Shown here one piece after another: positions 56,075-64,000 of a DNA stretch of 64,000 nucleotides. The notes below the pieces were generated by a model. It searched no databases. It saw only the letters and a list, made by a program, of their open reading frames with translations, and was not told where the DNA came from. Made by a program: the position numbers and the translations under genes. The DNA comes from Plasmopara viticola. Lineage: Eukaryota > Oomycota > Peronosporomycetes > Peronosporales > Peronosporaceae. The stretch spans positions 434,001 to 498,000 of the forward strand of contig MBPM02000062.1 in NCBI GenBank assembly GCA_001695595.3, given 5' to 3'. The stretch's first letter is position 1. The number at the start of each line of letters is the position of its first letter.

Positions 56075-56702
56075 TATTGCTTTTGCTGTTGGATATGTAT
56101 CACGTTTTATGGAGAACCCGCAAGCTGAACACTGGGTTGCGATGAAGAGAGTTCTTCGCTACCTCCAAGGAAGCAAGTCGCACGGCATCACATTCACGGC
56201 TAGCGATCATGTGGATTTCCGGGGATACTCGGATGCAGATTGGGCTGGCGATCACGCGTACCGCAAGTCAACCTCTGGCTATGCATTTATGTTGATGGGG
56301 GCACCTGTGAGTTGGGGAAGCAAGAAACAATCAAGCGTTTCACTGTCAACCAGCGAAGCTGAATACATTGCACTCAGCCTGGCGATACAAGAAGGCAAGT
56401 GCATCGTCTTCTTTGTGAAATTTTAGGTGCAGCTGGTAAAGATAAACCGGAGCTGAGAATATTTGAAGACAATCAATCATGTATCAAGATGACGAAGAAC
56501 CCGTTCAACCATGGTCGATCCAAGCACATTGATATCAAGTATCGTCACATCCGCGACGAAGTCAAATGCGGTAAAGTCAAGCTTTAATATTGCGAGACCT
56601 CGGCAATGCTGGCAGACACCATGACGAAGGCACTTCCAGGACCACGTCATGCCGACCTAATGAGGGCTCTTGGAATTCACGCGTGCTCGTATTGAGGGGG
56701 AG
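56075..56702 (+). pseudogene. B1b pol, RNase H part
   Basis: Resumes within RT at ATTGCTTTTGCTGTTGG, equal to about 48240 in B1a, so the second half of the A1 insertion and most of RT have been deleted. RNase H GYSDADWAGDHAYRKSTSGY and SLSTSEAEYIALSLAIQ are present, with the same four-base deletion (KCIVFF) as B1a and a TAA near 56585. Purine tract GAGGGGGAG at 56694-56702. Confidence 0.9.
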
Positions 56703-56932
56703 TATTGAAGGTAGCCGGTTTCCCTCAGTTTTATTCCGGTTTCCGAGGCTGTCCAATACGAGCGGCTGTCCGACGGTTCAAACAAACAACGATGGCGTCA
56801 TGAATAGACGCACGGACAGGCGCACTCAAGATTATTGCGCCCGGATGGGAAGATGATTGCGCCCGGATGGTAAGTGCCTCTGATTGGCTTAGATAAATGA
56901 ATGGCTTAGATGTAGCAAAGAGTTGTGAACTA
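56703..56932 (+). repeat. B1b 3' LTR, truncated
   Basis: Starts TATTGAAGGTAGCC; cut by B2p within AGTTGTGAACTA. Two 22-base copies (one with GATTATTGCG, as in the first B1 LTR). Confidence 0.92.
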
Positions 56933-57205
56933 TATTGAGGGTTACCGGTACAATCCGAACTTAAAGGGTGAGTTCTTACGGATAGTTTTTACGGTAATTA
57001 CCGTAGATATGATTAGACGAGTAGGTTGATTGGAAGACCCACATGATTTATATGTGTACACATATAAATCAGGCAGTAGGAATAAGCTCCGATAAATCAA
57101 TCACTTTCGAATCTCCCATCTCATCTCAAGTGTCTTCTTGGTCAATCGATCAAGAACTTCCTTCGCCTCGCCTTTTTAAGCCTCACTCCGTCGCCACTTC
57201 CAACA
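56933..57205 (+). repeat. B2p 5' LTR
   Basis: Starts TATTGAGGGTTACCGG and ends CACTTCCAACA. It has a 28-base palindrome at 57044-57071 and AATCACTTTCGAATCT as a possible initiator near 57100. The leader after it is pyrimidine-rich and free of ATG up to 57210. Confidence 0.93.
57044..57071 (+). promoter_or_regulatory. 28-base perfect palindrome with TATA-like arms
   Basis: Half-site TGATTTATATGTGT followed by its exact reverse complement, no spacer. It reads TTATAT/ATATAA on both strands. Present also at 49539-49566, 53886-53913 and 61381-61408. Could be a bidirectional TATA element or a protein binding site; not known to me from other elements. Confidence 0.6.
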
Positions 57206-57217
57206 GGTTATGAGCCC
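57206..57217 (+). other. B2p primer binding site
   Basis: GGTTATGAGCCC directly after the LTR; the Gag ATG is at 57210. Confidence 0.87.
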
Positions 57218-58637
57218 AAGCGCCATGTCCTCATCGCAAGATTCCACGGCCAAGATCTTCATTGACAAATTCAATGGAGACAACTACGCGATTTGGAACC
57301 GCTACATGCGTGGCGTGTTCCTGACCAAGTCAGTCTGGCATGTCGTGAACCGTGAGGTGACACCGACGTTTACGGATCCTCGCGCTTCGGACGACTACGT
57401 CAAGTCGAGCAACGTCGCTTTCGGTCTTTTGCTCCTGCATATGGACGCGGACTACCATCATGTGGTTGACGACTGTGAGGAAGCATGGGTGGCGTGGACA
57501 CGCATCAAGACACTCTACGGCGGGTCGCAGAAGGCTGGGCGTATCTACTTGAAGCGCCAGCTATTCAGCATGGAGATGGCGGAAGGCGGCAATGTGTTGC
57601 ATCATTGCAATGAGGTCCTCAACATCGCGGCCAAGCTAAGCAGCATCGGCGCCAAGATGGAGGACGAGGACGTTGCGATCTGTTTGCTGCGCAGTCTGCC
57701 CAAGAGCTTCGAGAACGTCGTTCTCAACTTGGAGATGAGCAGCAACGAGCTTCGATCGCGGGACGTCGTGAGAGTACTGATGAACGAGCATATCAAGAGG
57801 CAAGGTGCGAAGGCTACGGTGGTGAAGACTGAAGACGCTGCGAAAGCGTTCAGTGCCGAACGTGAGCCGCACCAATGCACGTATTGCGGAAGACTGGGGC
57901 ACTCGGTGGATCGGTGCTGGACCAGGCAGAAAGCTGAAAACAGAGGGCCAAGACGCGGCGGCAATGATCGTGGACGCGGGGCCAACAATGTCCAATGGCG
58001 CAGCGACGACGACTACGAATACCATGATCGAGTCGCCTTCGCAGTTTCGCTTGAATGTGGACTATCAACGGGCAAGAGTATGCCAGGGATGTGGGCGGTC
58101 GACAGAGGCGCAACGCACCACATCTGCAACGACAAGGCCAAGTTTACAAGCCTCAACGAACAAGATGGAGGCGAACTTTCGGTGGCTGATGGCAGCAAAG
58201 CTGCAATCAAGGGTGTGGGAACCATCATCGAACGGGTGGTTCTACCCAATGGCGATGAACAAGACATCGAGATCAAGAATGCGTTGTTCGTGCCGAACAT
58301 GAACAAGAATCTGCTGTCGGTGCCGCAGATAAACAAGACCGGCAAGTTTCGAGTGGTGTTTAACGGTTCCAAAATGCATGTAGCATGCAAGAACTCGACT
58401 CAAGTAGTGGCAACGGCGGACCTCGCTGATGGACTATACTGGCTTCGGACACCGCAAAGATCTGCAAACATGGTGACGAGCTCCAGATCTGCTGATCTAC
58501 ATGCACGCATGGGTCATGCGCCACTAGATGTTCTTCGAAAAATGATCACAAGTGGCATGATCAAGGATGCGACCATGCCTGCGAAGTCAAGTGGATCAAG
58601 CGTGTGTCTCGGCTGTCAGCAAGGAAAGATGGTCTAA
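57210..58637 (+). CDS. B2p gag-protease-pre-integrase, 475 codons
   Basis: Starts [16 protein letters not shown] at the PBS ATG, the first ATG after the presumed transcription start. Gag core (codons about 15-220), knuckle [14 protein letters not shown] (57876-57917), protease motif DRGATHHIC (58101-58112 codes D-R-G-A), GAG-pre-integrase HARMGHAP and [10 protein letters not shown], then UAA at 58635-58637. Copia elements normally make Gag and Pol in one open frame, so the stop either lies in a dead lineage or is read through. The frame continues open for 875 codons beyond it. The Arg in the D-S/T-G protease motif is unusual; activity is doubtful. Confidence 0.9.
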   Translation: MSPSAMSSSQDSTAKIFIDKFNGDNYAIWNRYMRGVFLTKSVWHVVNREVTPTFTDPRASDDYVKSSNVAFGLLLLHMDADYHHVVDDCEEAWVAWTRIKTLYGGSQKAGRIYLKRQLFSMEMAEGGNVLHHCNEVLNIAAKLSSIGAKMEDEDVAICLLRSLPKSFENVVLNLEMSSNELRSRDVVRVLMNEHIKRQGAKATVVKTEDAAKAFSAEREPHQCTYCGRLGHSVDRCWTRQKAENRGPRRGGNDRGRGANNVQWRSDDDYEYHDRVAFAVSLECGLSTGKSMPGMWAVDRGATHHICNDKAKFTSLNEQDGGELSVADGSKAAIKGVGTIIERVVLPNGDEQDIEIKNALFVPNMNKNLLSVPQINKTGKFRVVFNGSKMHVACKNSTQVVATADLADGLYWLRTPQRSANMVTSSRSADLHARMGHAPLDVLRKMITSGMIKDATMPAKSSGSSVCLGCQQGKMV

Positions 58638-61262
58638 AAACCATTCCCAAGCAACCGTGACAAGCGCTGCTACGACACCTTCGAGCTTCTTCACTTTGAC
58701 ATCTGTGGCCCCATGGAACAAGCGTCGATTGGTGGCAGCAGATATCTGCTATTGATCGTAAACAAAGCAAGTGGCTGCATGAAGGGATTCTGTTTGCGAT
58801 CCAAGTCCGAGAGTGAAGACTGCATCCGGAACTTCATCGTCAAAATTCAGCACCATTTCGAGAAGAAGGTCAAGTTTGTTCGCCACGATGGAGCTCGAGA
58901 ATTCACTGCCATCTCTCTCAAGATGTTCTACGAAGATGAAGGCATCGAGCAACAGGTCACCGTTCCGTATGCGCATCAGACCAACGGGACGGCAGAACGG
59001 GCCATCAGAACAATTGTCACCATCGGCCGGAGTCTGCTGCATCATGCAAAACTGGACAAGTGTTTCTGGGCCGAAGCAGCAATGACGGCGATCTACGTGA
59101 AGAACCGACTGCCATCGCCCAAGATTTCCCACATGACACCGTACGAAATCGTGCACAATTCCAAGCCAAGCGTCAAACACATGCGCGTTTTTGGGTGTCG
59201 AGCACACATCCTGACCCCAAGTGAAAAGCGCCTCAAGTGGGACCCCAAGGCTCGTGTCGGACTGTTCATGGGGTACGAAGAAGTCTCCAAAGCGTATCGA
59301 GTATTCGACATCGAGGCCGGACAAATAGTCATCAGTCGGGACGTCACCTTTATTGAATCAAGCTTTGGACTTTCGGCGGACTCACCACACGAAGACCTGG
59401 AGGATGCGGTGCTGGACCTCGATTTGCTTGAGACAAACGAGGACAGCGTGCGTCAAATCAACTACAAGCAGACTGGCAAGCGTAAATCACGACAGGACAC
59501 GAATGTCGTACGCTCGGGTCATCGTCAAAGAGGACTGGAAGAATTAAGTGCGCCGGACAATGAACACGACCACCACCGGAGAAGTCGATCAAGGACGCGG
59601 GATGTACTGATTGACGAGGAAGAAAAAGGGACTAGTGATCAAGATGATGACTCTACGCCGCCAACATTTTGGCGAGCCAGTGCCAACGCGGTCGAAGCAA
59701 GCGATCTGGCTGAGCCTGCAACTTTTCGAGATGCAGTCAATGGACCAGACCAAGTGCACTGGCGCAAGGCCATTCAAGCCGAGCTGGAGTCGATGCGTCT
59801 TCGCGGAGTCTTTCGTGCTGCCAAGTTGCCGACCAACCAACGCGCCATTGATACCAAATGGGTATTCAAGATCAAGCGAAAGGCGGATGGCTCGATCGAG
59901 AAATTCAAGGCGCGCCTCGTTGCTAAAGGATTCAAGCAGAAATACGGGATCGACTACATGGAGACGTTCTCACCGGTCGTCAAGTACGCGACTCTACGAA
60001 TGATTGTCGCAGGAACCAAGCACTTCGACTGGCCTTTGGACCAACTCGATGTTGTGACAGCGTTCCTGTACGGTGTGATGAAGGAGAAAGTGTTCTGCGT
60101 CATCCCTAAAGGCGTCGAAATGGATGGCGACTTCAACTGCCTTGAACTGGTGAAAGCGATCTACGGTCTCAAGCAAGCCTCGCGCGTCTGGTATGAGACT
60201 TTCGACGAATTCGTGTGCTCGATTGGTTTCCAAATTTCGGACTTCGACCCATGTCTGTACATCAAGTTGGTGAACGGTCACTGCGTGCTGGTCCTGGTCT
60301 ACGTGGACGATGTTTTGGTCACAGGCAGCTCACGAGACCTGATCGAGCAGACGAAGTGCGACCTCAAGACGCGTTTCGAGATGACGGACAGTGGCAAGTG
60401 CACATTTGTGCTGGGCATCGAGTTGGTGGATGAACCCAACGGCGGTGTTATCATGTGCCAGCGACGCTACATCAATGACATTCTCAGGCGTTTTGGGATG
60501 AATGACTGTAAGGCCACTGTCAGCCCGGTCGACTTGAGCACTCAACTATTGCCAAGCAAGAGTGCAACCAAGGTGGATGCTCCGTTTCAAGAAGCAGTGG
60601 GTTCTTTGATGCACTTGATGACAGCGACGCGCCCAGATATTGCATACGCCGTGGGCTATGTGTCGCGGTTCATGGAGAACCCGCAACAAGAACATTGGAC
60701 TGCCGTCAAGCGTATTTTCCGCTACCTTCAAGGCACCAAGTCGCACGGACTACGCTATCAACCAAGCGGCGAAATCGACTTCCGAGGTTACTCCGACGCG
60801 GATTGGGCTGGTGACCACGCGGATCGCAAGTCAACATCGGGCTACGTTTTTATGGTGCTTGGTGCACCCATCAGCTGGGGAAGCAAGAAACAAGCAAGTG
60901 TGTCGCTGTCAACGAGCGAAGCCGAATACATCGCGCTGAGTCTGGTCATCCAAGAAGGCAAGTGGATTCATCGTCTACTATGCGAGATCATGATGACGGC
61001 CAACGATGCAGGACCGGAACTCGTCATTCTCGAGGACAATCAATCATGCATCAAGATGACCAAGAACCTGGTGAACCATGGTCGCGCAAAACACATCGAC
61101 ATAAAGTGCCATCATATCCGTGATGAGGTCAAGCGCGGAGAAGTCAAGCTCAAGTACTGTGAGACGACGATCATGCTGGCGGACATTATCACCAAGGGAC
61201 TATCAGGGCCACGCCACAAGGACTTAACGGCGGCTCTCGGCATTCATGGAAGTTCGCATTGA
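58638..61262 (+). CDS. B2p pol: integrase, RT, RNase H, 874 codons after the UAA
   Basis: Same frame as Gag. Integrase begins KPFPSNRDKR, with HFDICGPMEQ, HDGAREF and [12 protein letters not shown] (D, D, E present), then [20 protein letters not shown] charged linker follows (about 59380-59680). RT: TKWVFKIKRKADGS, VTAFLYGVMKEKVFC, YGLKQASRVWYETFD, YVDD at 60300-60311, EMTDSGKCTFVLGIE. RNase H: GYSDADWAGDHADRKSTSGY, SLSTSEAEYIALSL, EDNQSC, HIDIKCHHIRDEV. The TGA at 61260-61262 overlaps the purine tract. The first internal ATG is at 58713 inside the integrase, so separate translation from there would lose the HHCC partner. No other break seen. Confidence 0.9.
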   Translation, partial: KPFPSNRDKRCYDTFELLHFDICGPMEQASIGGSRYLLLIVNKASGCMKGFCLRSKSESEDCIRNFIVKIQHHFEKKVKFVRHDGAREFTAISLKMFYEDEGIEQQVTVPYAHQTNGTAERAIRTIVTIGRSLLHHAKLDKCFWAEAAMTAIYVKNRLPSPKISHMTPYEIVHNSKPSVKHMRVFGCRAHILTPSEKRLKWDPKARVGLFMGYEEVSKAYRVFDIEAGQIVISRDVTFIESSFGLSADSPHEDLEDAVLDLDLLETNEDSVRQINYKQTGKRKSRQDTNVVRSGHRQRGLEELSAPDNEHDHHRRSRSRTRDVLIDEEEKGTSDQDDDSTPPTFWRASANAVEASDLAEPATFRDAVNGPDQVHWRKAIQAELESMRLRGVFRAAKLPTNQRAIDTKWVFKIKRKADGSIEKFKARLVAKGFKQKYGIDYMETFSPVVKYATLRMIVAGTKHFDWPLDQLDVVTAFLYGVMKEKVFCVIPKGVEMDGDFNCLELVKAIYGLKQASRVWYETFDEFVCSIGFQISDFDPCLYIKLVNGHCVLVLVYVDDVLVTGSSRDLIEQTKCDLKTRFEMTDSGKCTFVLGIELVDEPNGGVIMCQRRYINDILRRFGMNDCKATVSPVDLSTQLLPSKSATKVDAPFQEAVGSLMHLMTATRPDIAYAVGYVSRFMENPQQEHWTAVKRIFRYLQGTKSHGLRYQPSGEIDFRGYSDADWAGDHADRKSTSGYVFMVLGAPISWGSKKQASVSLSTSEAEYIALSLVIQEGKWIHRLLCEIMMTANDAGPELVILEDNQSCIKMTKNLVNHGRAKHIDIKCHHIRDEVKRGEVKLKYCETTIMLADIITKGLSGPRHKDLTAALGIHGSSH

Positions 61263-61269
61263 GGGGGCG

Positions 61270-61418
61270 TATTGAGGGTTACCGGTACAATCCGAACTTA
61301 AAGGGTGAGTTCTTACGGATAGTTTTTACGGTAATTACCTTAGATATGAGTAGACGAGTAGGTTGATTGGAAGACCCACATGATTTATATGTGTACACAT
61401 ATAAATCAGGCAGTAGGA
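61270..61418 (+). repeat. B2p 3' LTR, truncated
   Basis: Starts TATTGAGGGTTACC after GAGGGGGCG, includes the palindrome (61381-61408), and stops at GCAGTAGGA, where family 1 LTR sequence begins. Confidence 0.92.
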
Positions 61419-61570
61419 TTTAAAGAAAGGTCGAAGTGAGCACTAGATGGTAGAATGCAAAGTGATTATATTTAAAGGTCCTTAGTTCGCAACTACATGC
61501 TACCTCTAAGCCAATAATTCATCTAAGCCAATCAGAACGACTCGCCATCCGGGCGCAATCATCTTCCCAT
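61419..61570 (-). repeat. Family 1 LTR fragment
   Basis: Minus-strand LTR end (AAAGGTCGAAGTGAGCACTA) running to GCAATCATCTTCCCAT, where a second LTR (D2) starts. The outer part of an LTR split by D2; its remainder is not in the window. Confidence 0.85.
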
Positions 61571-61848
61571 TGAAGAAAAGGTCGAAGTGAGCACTTGTTG
61601 GTAGAATGCAAAGTGAATATATTGAAAGGTCCTTAGTTCGCAACTACATGCTACCTCTAAGCCAATGATTTATCTAAGCCAATCAGAACGACTCACCATC
61701 CGGGCGCAATCATCTTCCCATCCCAAAGTCGATCTTTGCCCATCTTGAACCCGCTCCTTCAAGCAGTCATCAACTGATTGTAGATACCGGTACTTATTGA
61801 TATGCAGTCGCTGGTCGAGGCGTTTCTTTGTCAGTATCTTCGACAACA
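61571..61848 (-). repeat. D2 3' LTR
   Basis: On plus TGAAGAAAAGGTCG...TTCGACAACA. One 22-base copy. AGGTCCTTAG variant, unlike D1. Confidence 0.9.
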
Positions 61849-63244
61849 CTCCCACTCGACTCGACAGCCTTTTGTCCTTGTATGCCAAGTCGGCTTCGAA
61901 GCATAGCAAATTGTGGTGCAGATATAGGCTTGGTCATGAGGTCGGCCAGCATGTCCGATATTGAAATGTACTCAAGAGAAACTTGGCCGTCTTCAACCTT
62001 TTCGCGAACAAAGTGATAGCGTATATCGATATGCTTGGTACGCTTGTGGAACTCCGGATTCTTGGCCAACGCAATCGATCCTTGATTACCTTCGAATATC
62101 TTGACGGCTTCATCATGAGCCATTTCCCCGATTTCGCACAGAAAGAACTTGAGCCAAACTGCTTCTTGGGTAGCTTCGGAAAGCGCCATGTATTCCGCCT
62201 CGGTTGATGACAACGCAACTGTTCGCTGTTTCTTGCTTCGCCAGCTAATGCATCCGCCGTTCATCATGAATGCATATCCGCTTGTACTCTTTCTTGAGCC
62301 AACGTCACCAGCCCAGTCCGCATCCGAATAGCCTTGAAGCCTTTTGTTGCTGTCCGCTTTAAACACGATGCCATGAGTCTGTGTACCTTGTATATATCGG
62401 AATACTCTCTTGAGCGCCTGCCAATGAGTAGGGCACGGGTCCGCCGCGAATTGACTTAGTGTCCCAGCGGCTGCTGCAAGATCAGGGCGTGTGCCGACCA
62501 TCAAATACATTAAACAGCCCACCGCATTTCGGTAGGGAACATTTGCCATGGTTTCGTGATGCTTGCAACCTCCTTCGCACATGGCCTTGGTAAGCTTGAG
62601 ACCCAGTTCCTGAGGCGTCTTTACAGGATTGCTGTTATCCATTTTAAACTTCTTTAGAATATCACCCGCAAATTTGGACTGCCTCACGATCATCTTTCCA
62701 GCTTTAAAATCTTGTTCAATTTCCATGCCGAGAAAATACTCTAACTGACCCATGTCTGTCATTTCGAACCGATCACTTAGCGTTTGCTTGGTGTCGTGTA
62801 GCAATGTCGAGCTGTTGCTTGCAAGAATGAGATAGTCGACGTAAAGCGCAATGAAGATCATGTTTTTGCCGTCACGCCTTGAATAGATGCAGTGGTCGGA
62901 CACGCTCTTTTTGAACTTGAGTCGAAGCATGAAGTCGTCAATAGTTTTATTCCACATACGCGGCGACTGCTTTAATCCGTAAAGAGATCGCTCAAGCTTG
63001 CAAACGAAATCCGGGCATTTTTCATCGACAAATTCATCGGGCTGGGTCATGTAGATGTCCTCATCAAGAAATCCGTTCAAAAACGCAGTCTTGACATCCA
63101 TTTGATGGACAGTAAGGCTGTACTTGGCTGTCAGACTAAGCAGAATTCGAATCGAAGTGAACTTGGCCACTGGCGCAAACGTTTCTTCATAGTCGACGCC
63201 ATACTTTTGTGAAAATCCCTTGGCCACCAAACGCGCATTGTATC
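61849..63244 (-). pseudogene. D2 pol: RT and complete RNase H, active site mutated
   Basis: One open frame over the whole remaining region, from NARLVAKGFSQKYGVDYEET through TAFLNGFLDEDIYM, SLYGLKQSPRMWN, RT active site YVDY (62832-62843, second Asp changed to Tyr), KQTLSDRFEMTDMGQ, RNase H GYSDADWAGDVGSRKSTSGY and HKRTKHIDIRYHF, ending TAA in the LTR at 61794. The upstream start of the open frame (63269) lies in the A4 LTR and is accidental. YVDY should abolish RT activity. Gives the intact reference for the RT segment deleted in the D array. Confidence 0.9.
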
Positions 63245-63556
63245 TGTTGACAAGAATGCGCCTCGACAAGATACTGGTGTTGTCGAAGATGCCGTGAAAG
63301 TAACGCCTCGACCAGCGACTTCATACCGGTAAGTACCGGTATCTGCAATCAGTTGATGACTGACTTAGGGAGCGGGTTCAAGATGGGCAAAAGATCGGTT
63401 TCGTGATGGGAAGATGATTGCGCCCGGATGGTGAGTCATTCTCATTGGCTTAGATAAATCATTGGCTTAGAGGTAGCATGTAGTTGCGAACTAAGGACCA
63501 TTAAATATATTTACTTTGCATTTTGCCAACTAGTGCTCACTTCGACCTTTCCAATA
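63245..63556 (+). repeat. A4 5' LTR, mosaic
   Basis: Starts TGTTGACAAGAATGCG like A2, but its end CTAGTGCTCACTTCGACC then TTTCCAATA follows the E2/A1 type. Last dinucleotide TA. The D2 flank GTATC (63240-63244) is the expected target site. Confidence 0.9.
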
Positions 63557-63568
63557 GGTTATGAGCCC
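63557..63568 (+). other. A4 primer binding site
   Basis: GGTTATGAGCCC; the Gag ATG is at 63561. Confidence 0.85.
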
Positions 63569-64000
63569 AAGCCCCGCCGACTCTGCCTCCCCCTTCTCTG
63601 ACTCTGCCTTCGCCACCATGGACGCGTCTATGCCAAGTCGAATCAACAAGTTCGACGGCACCAACTTTCACACCTGGAAGTTCAAGATGCAGATGGTGCT
63701 GGAGCAGAGGGACCTGTGGGAAGTCGCAAGTGGTGAGATCAAGCTGGAGCACTGCACGAATGCGATGGATCAGTCGACTTACAAGAGGAAGTCTCGGAAA
63801 GCGCTAGCGATAATCTGTCTTGCGATGGAAGACTCGCAACTGCCACTGGTCCGATCGTCAAGTGGTGCGCACGATGCATGGTCAAGGCTCGAGGGACATT
63901 TCGAGAAGAAGAGTTTGGCAAATAAGCTCTTTCTTCGTCGTCGTTTCTTCACGGCCAAGATGGAAGAAGGTGAGGATGTGCTCGCGCATATCAACAAGAT
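63561..64000 (+). CDS. A4 Gag, N-terminal part (runs off the window)
   Basis: Open from the PBS ATG to the window end, 146 codons. MSPSPADSASPFSDSAFATM, INKFDGTNFHTWKFKMQMVL and EHCTNAMDQSTYKRKS follow A1/E2; from about 63862 (SGAHDAWSRLEGHFEKKS, FFTAKMEEGEDVLAHINK) the DNA follows A2 almost base for base. So the gene is a mosaic of two subfamilies. No lesion is visible in the part present. Confidence 0.88.
   Translation, partial: MSPSPADSASPFSDSAFATMDASMPSRINKFDGTNFHTWKFKMQMVLEQRDLWEVASGEIKLEHCTNAMDQSTYKRKSRKALAIICLAMEDSQLPLVRSSSGAHDAWSRLEGHFEKKSLANKLFLRRRFFTAKMEEGEDVLAHINK

Larger units (their letters stand above)
56933..61418 (+). mobile_element. B2p, best preserved element, 3' LTR truncated
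   Basis: 5' LTR 56933-57205, gag-pol 57210-61262, 3' LTR from 61270 cut near 61419. Inserted in the B1b 3' LTR. An independent insertion from B2m, to which it is nearly identical. Confidence 0.94.
61571..63244 (-). mobile_element. D2, family 1 element truncated by A4
   Basis: 3' LTR 61571-61848 and pol 61849-63244 on minus, the same subfamily as D1 and the array. Its 5' half was cut off by the A4 LTR at 63245. Confidence 0.9.

Noticed and set aside
58713..61262. Separate start of B2p Pol at the internal ATG 58713.
   Set aside because: This ATG lies inside the integrase after its N-terminal part, and the frame is continuous with Gag apart from UAA; an independent Pol start would give a truncated integrase.

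Overview
The window is repeat-only eukaryotic DNA. Every stretch I could place belongs to Ty1/copia LTR retrotransposons (domain order Gag, CCHC knuckle, protease DSGA, GAG-pre-integrase, integrase, reverse transcriptase YVDD, RNase H) or to their LTRs. I see no host gene, tRNA, rRNA, CRISPR or bacterial operon. The organism is most likely an oomycete (Phytophthora or downy mildew type). The main sequence clue is that LTR promoters of one family carry ATTCACTTTGCATTTT, close to the oomycete initiator consensus. This is an inference; no species can be read from the sequence.

Two deeply separated families are present. Family 1 has Gag beginning MSPS, with INKFDGTNFHTWKFKMQMVL. Its members are E1, E1b, E1c, E2, E2c, D1, D2, A1-A4, X and the D array. 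Family 2 has Gag beginning MSP, with [19 protein letters not shown]. Its members are B1a, B1b, B2m, B2p, C and the solo LTR B3. In almost every copy the Gag start codon is the ATG inside the primer binding site GGTTATGAGCCC, which pairs with the anticodon arm of initiator tRNA-Met.

Layout. 1-8951: E1 (+, cut by the window edge) carrying E2 (3296-8143, target duplication GTTTC), which itself carries a solo C LTR. 8952-17722: element C (minus), opened by E1 on the left and by solo LTR X, which in turn holds E1b (minus, 9470-13926). 17723-18912: the right-hand remains of a second E2-in-E1 nest into which C had inserted. 18913-19602: old relics. 19603-27170: a head-to-tail array of seven units of about 1.08 kb, each an LTR plus an RNase H-only internal region (minus), attached to its parent D1 (27171-30429). 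30430-56932: two B1 elements in tandem sharing one LTR. B1a is split by A1 (32869-46858), which holds A2, which holds A3. B1b is split by B2m (49404-54005). 56933-61418: B2p, inside the last B1 LTR. 61419-63244: an LTR fragment and D2. 63245-64000: the start of A4, cut by the window edge.

Target-site duplications let most of the nesting order be read directly: GTTTC, GAAGC, ACTAC, ATAAC, TTCTG, ATCAA, AACTT, CCAAG and GCGTG. Almost all coding regions are broken. The nearest to intact is B2p, whose 1350-codon gag-pol frame has a single UAA. Of the seven RNase H units in the array, four keep an open RNase H frame.
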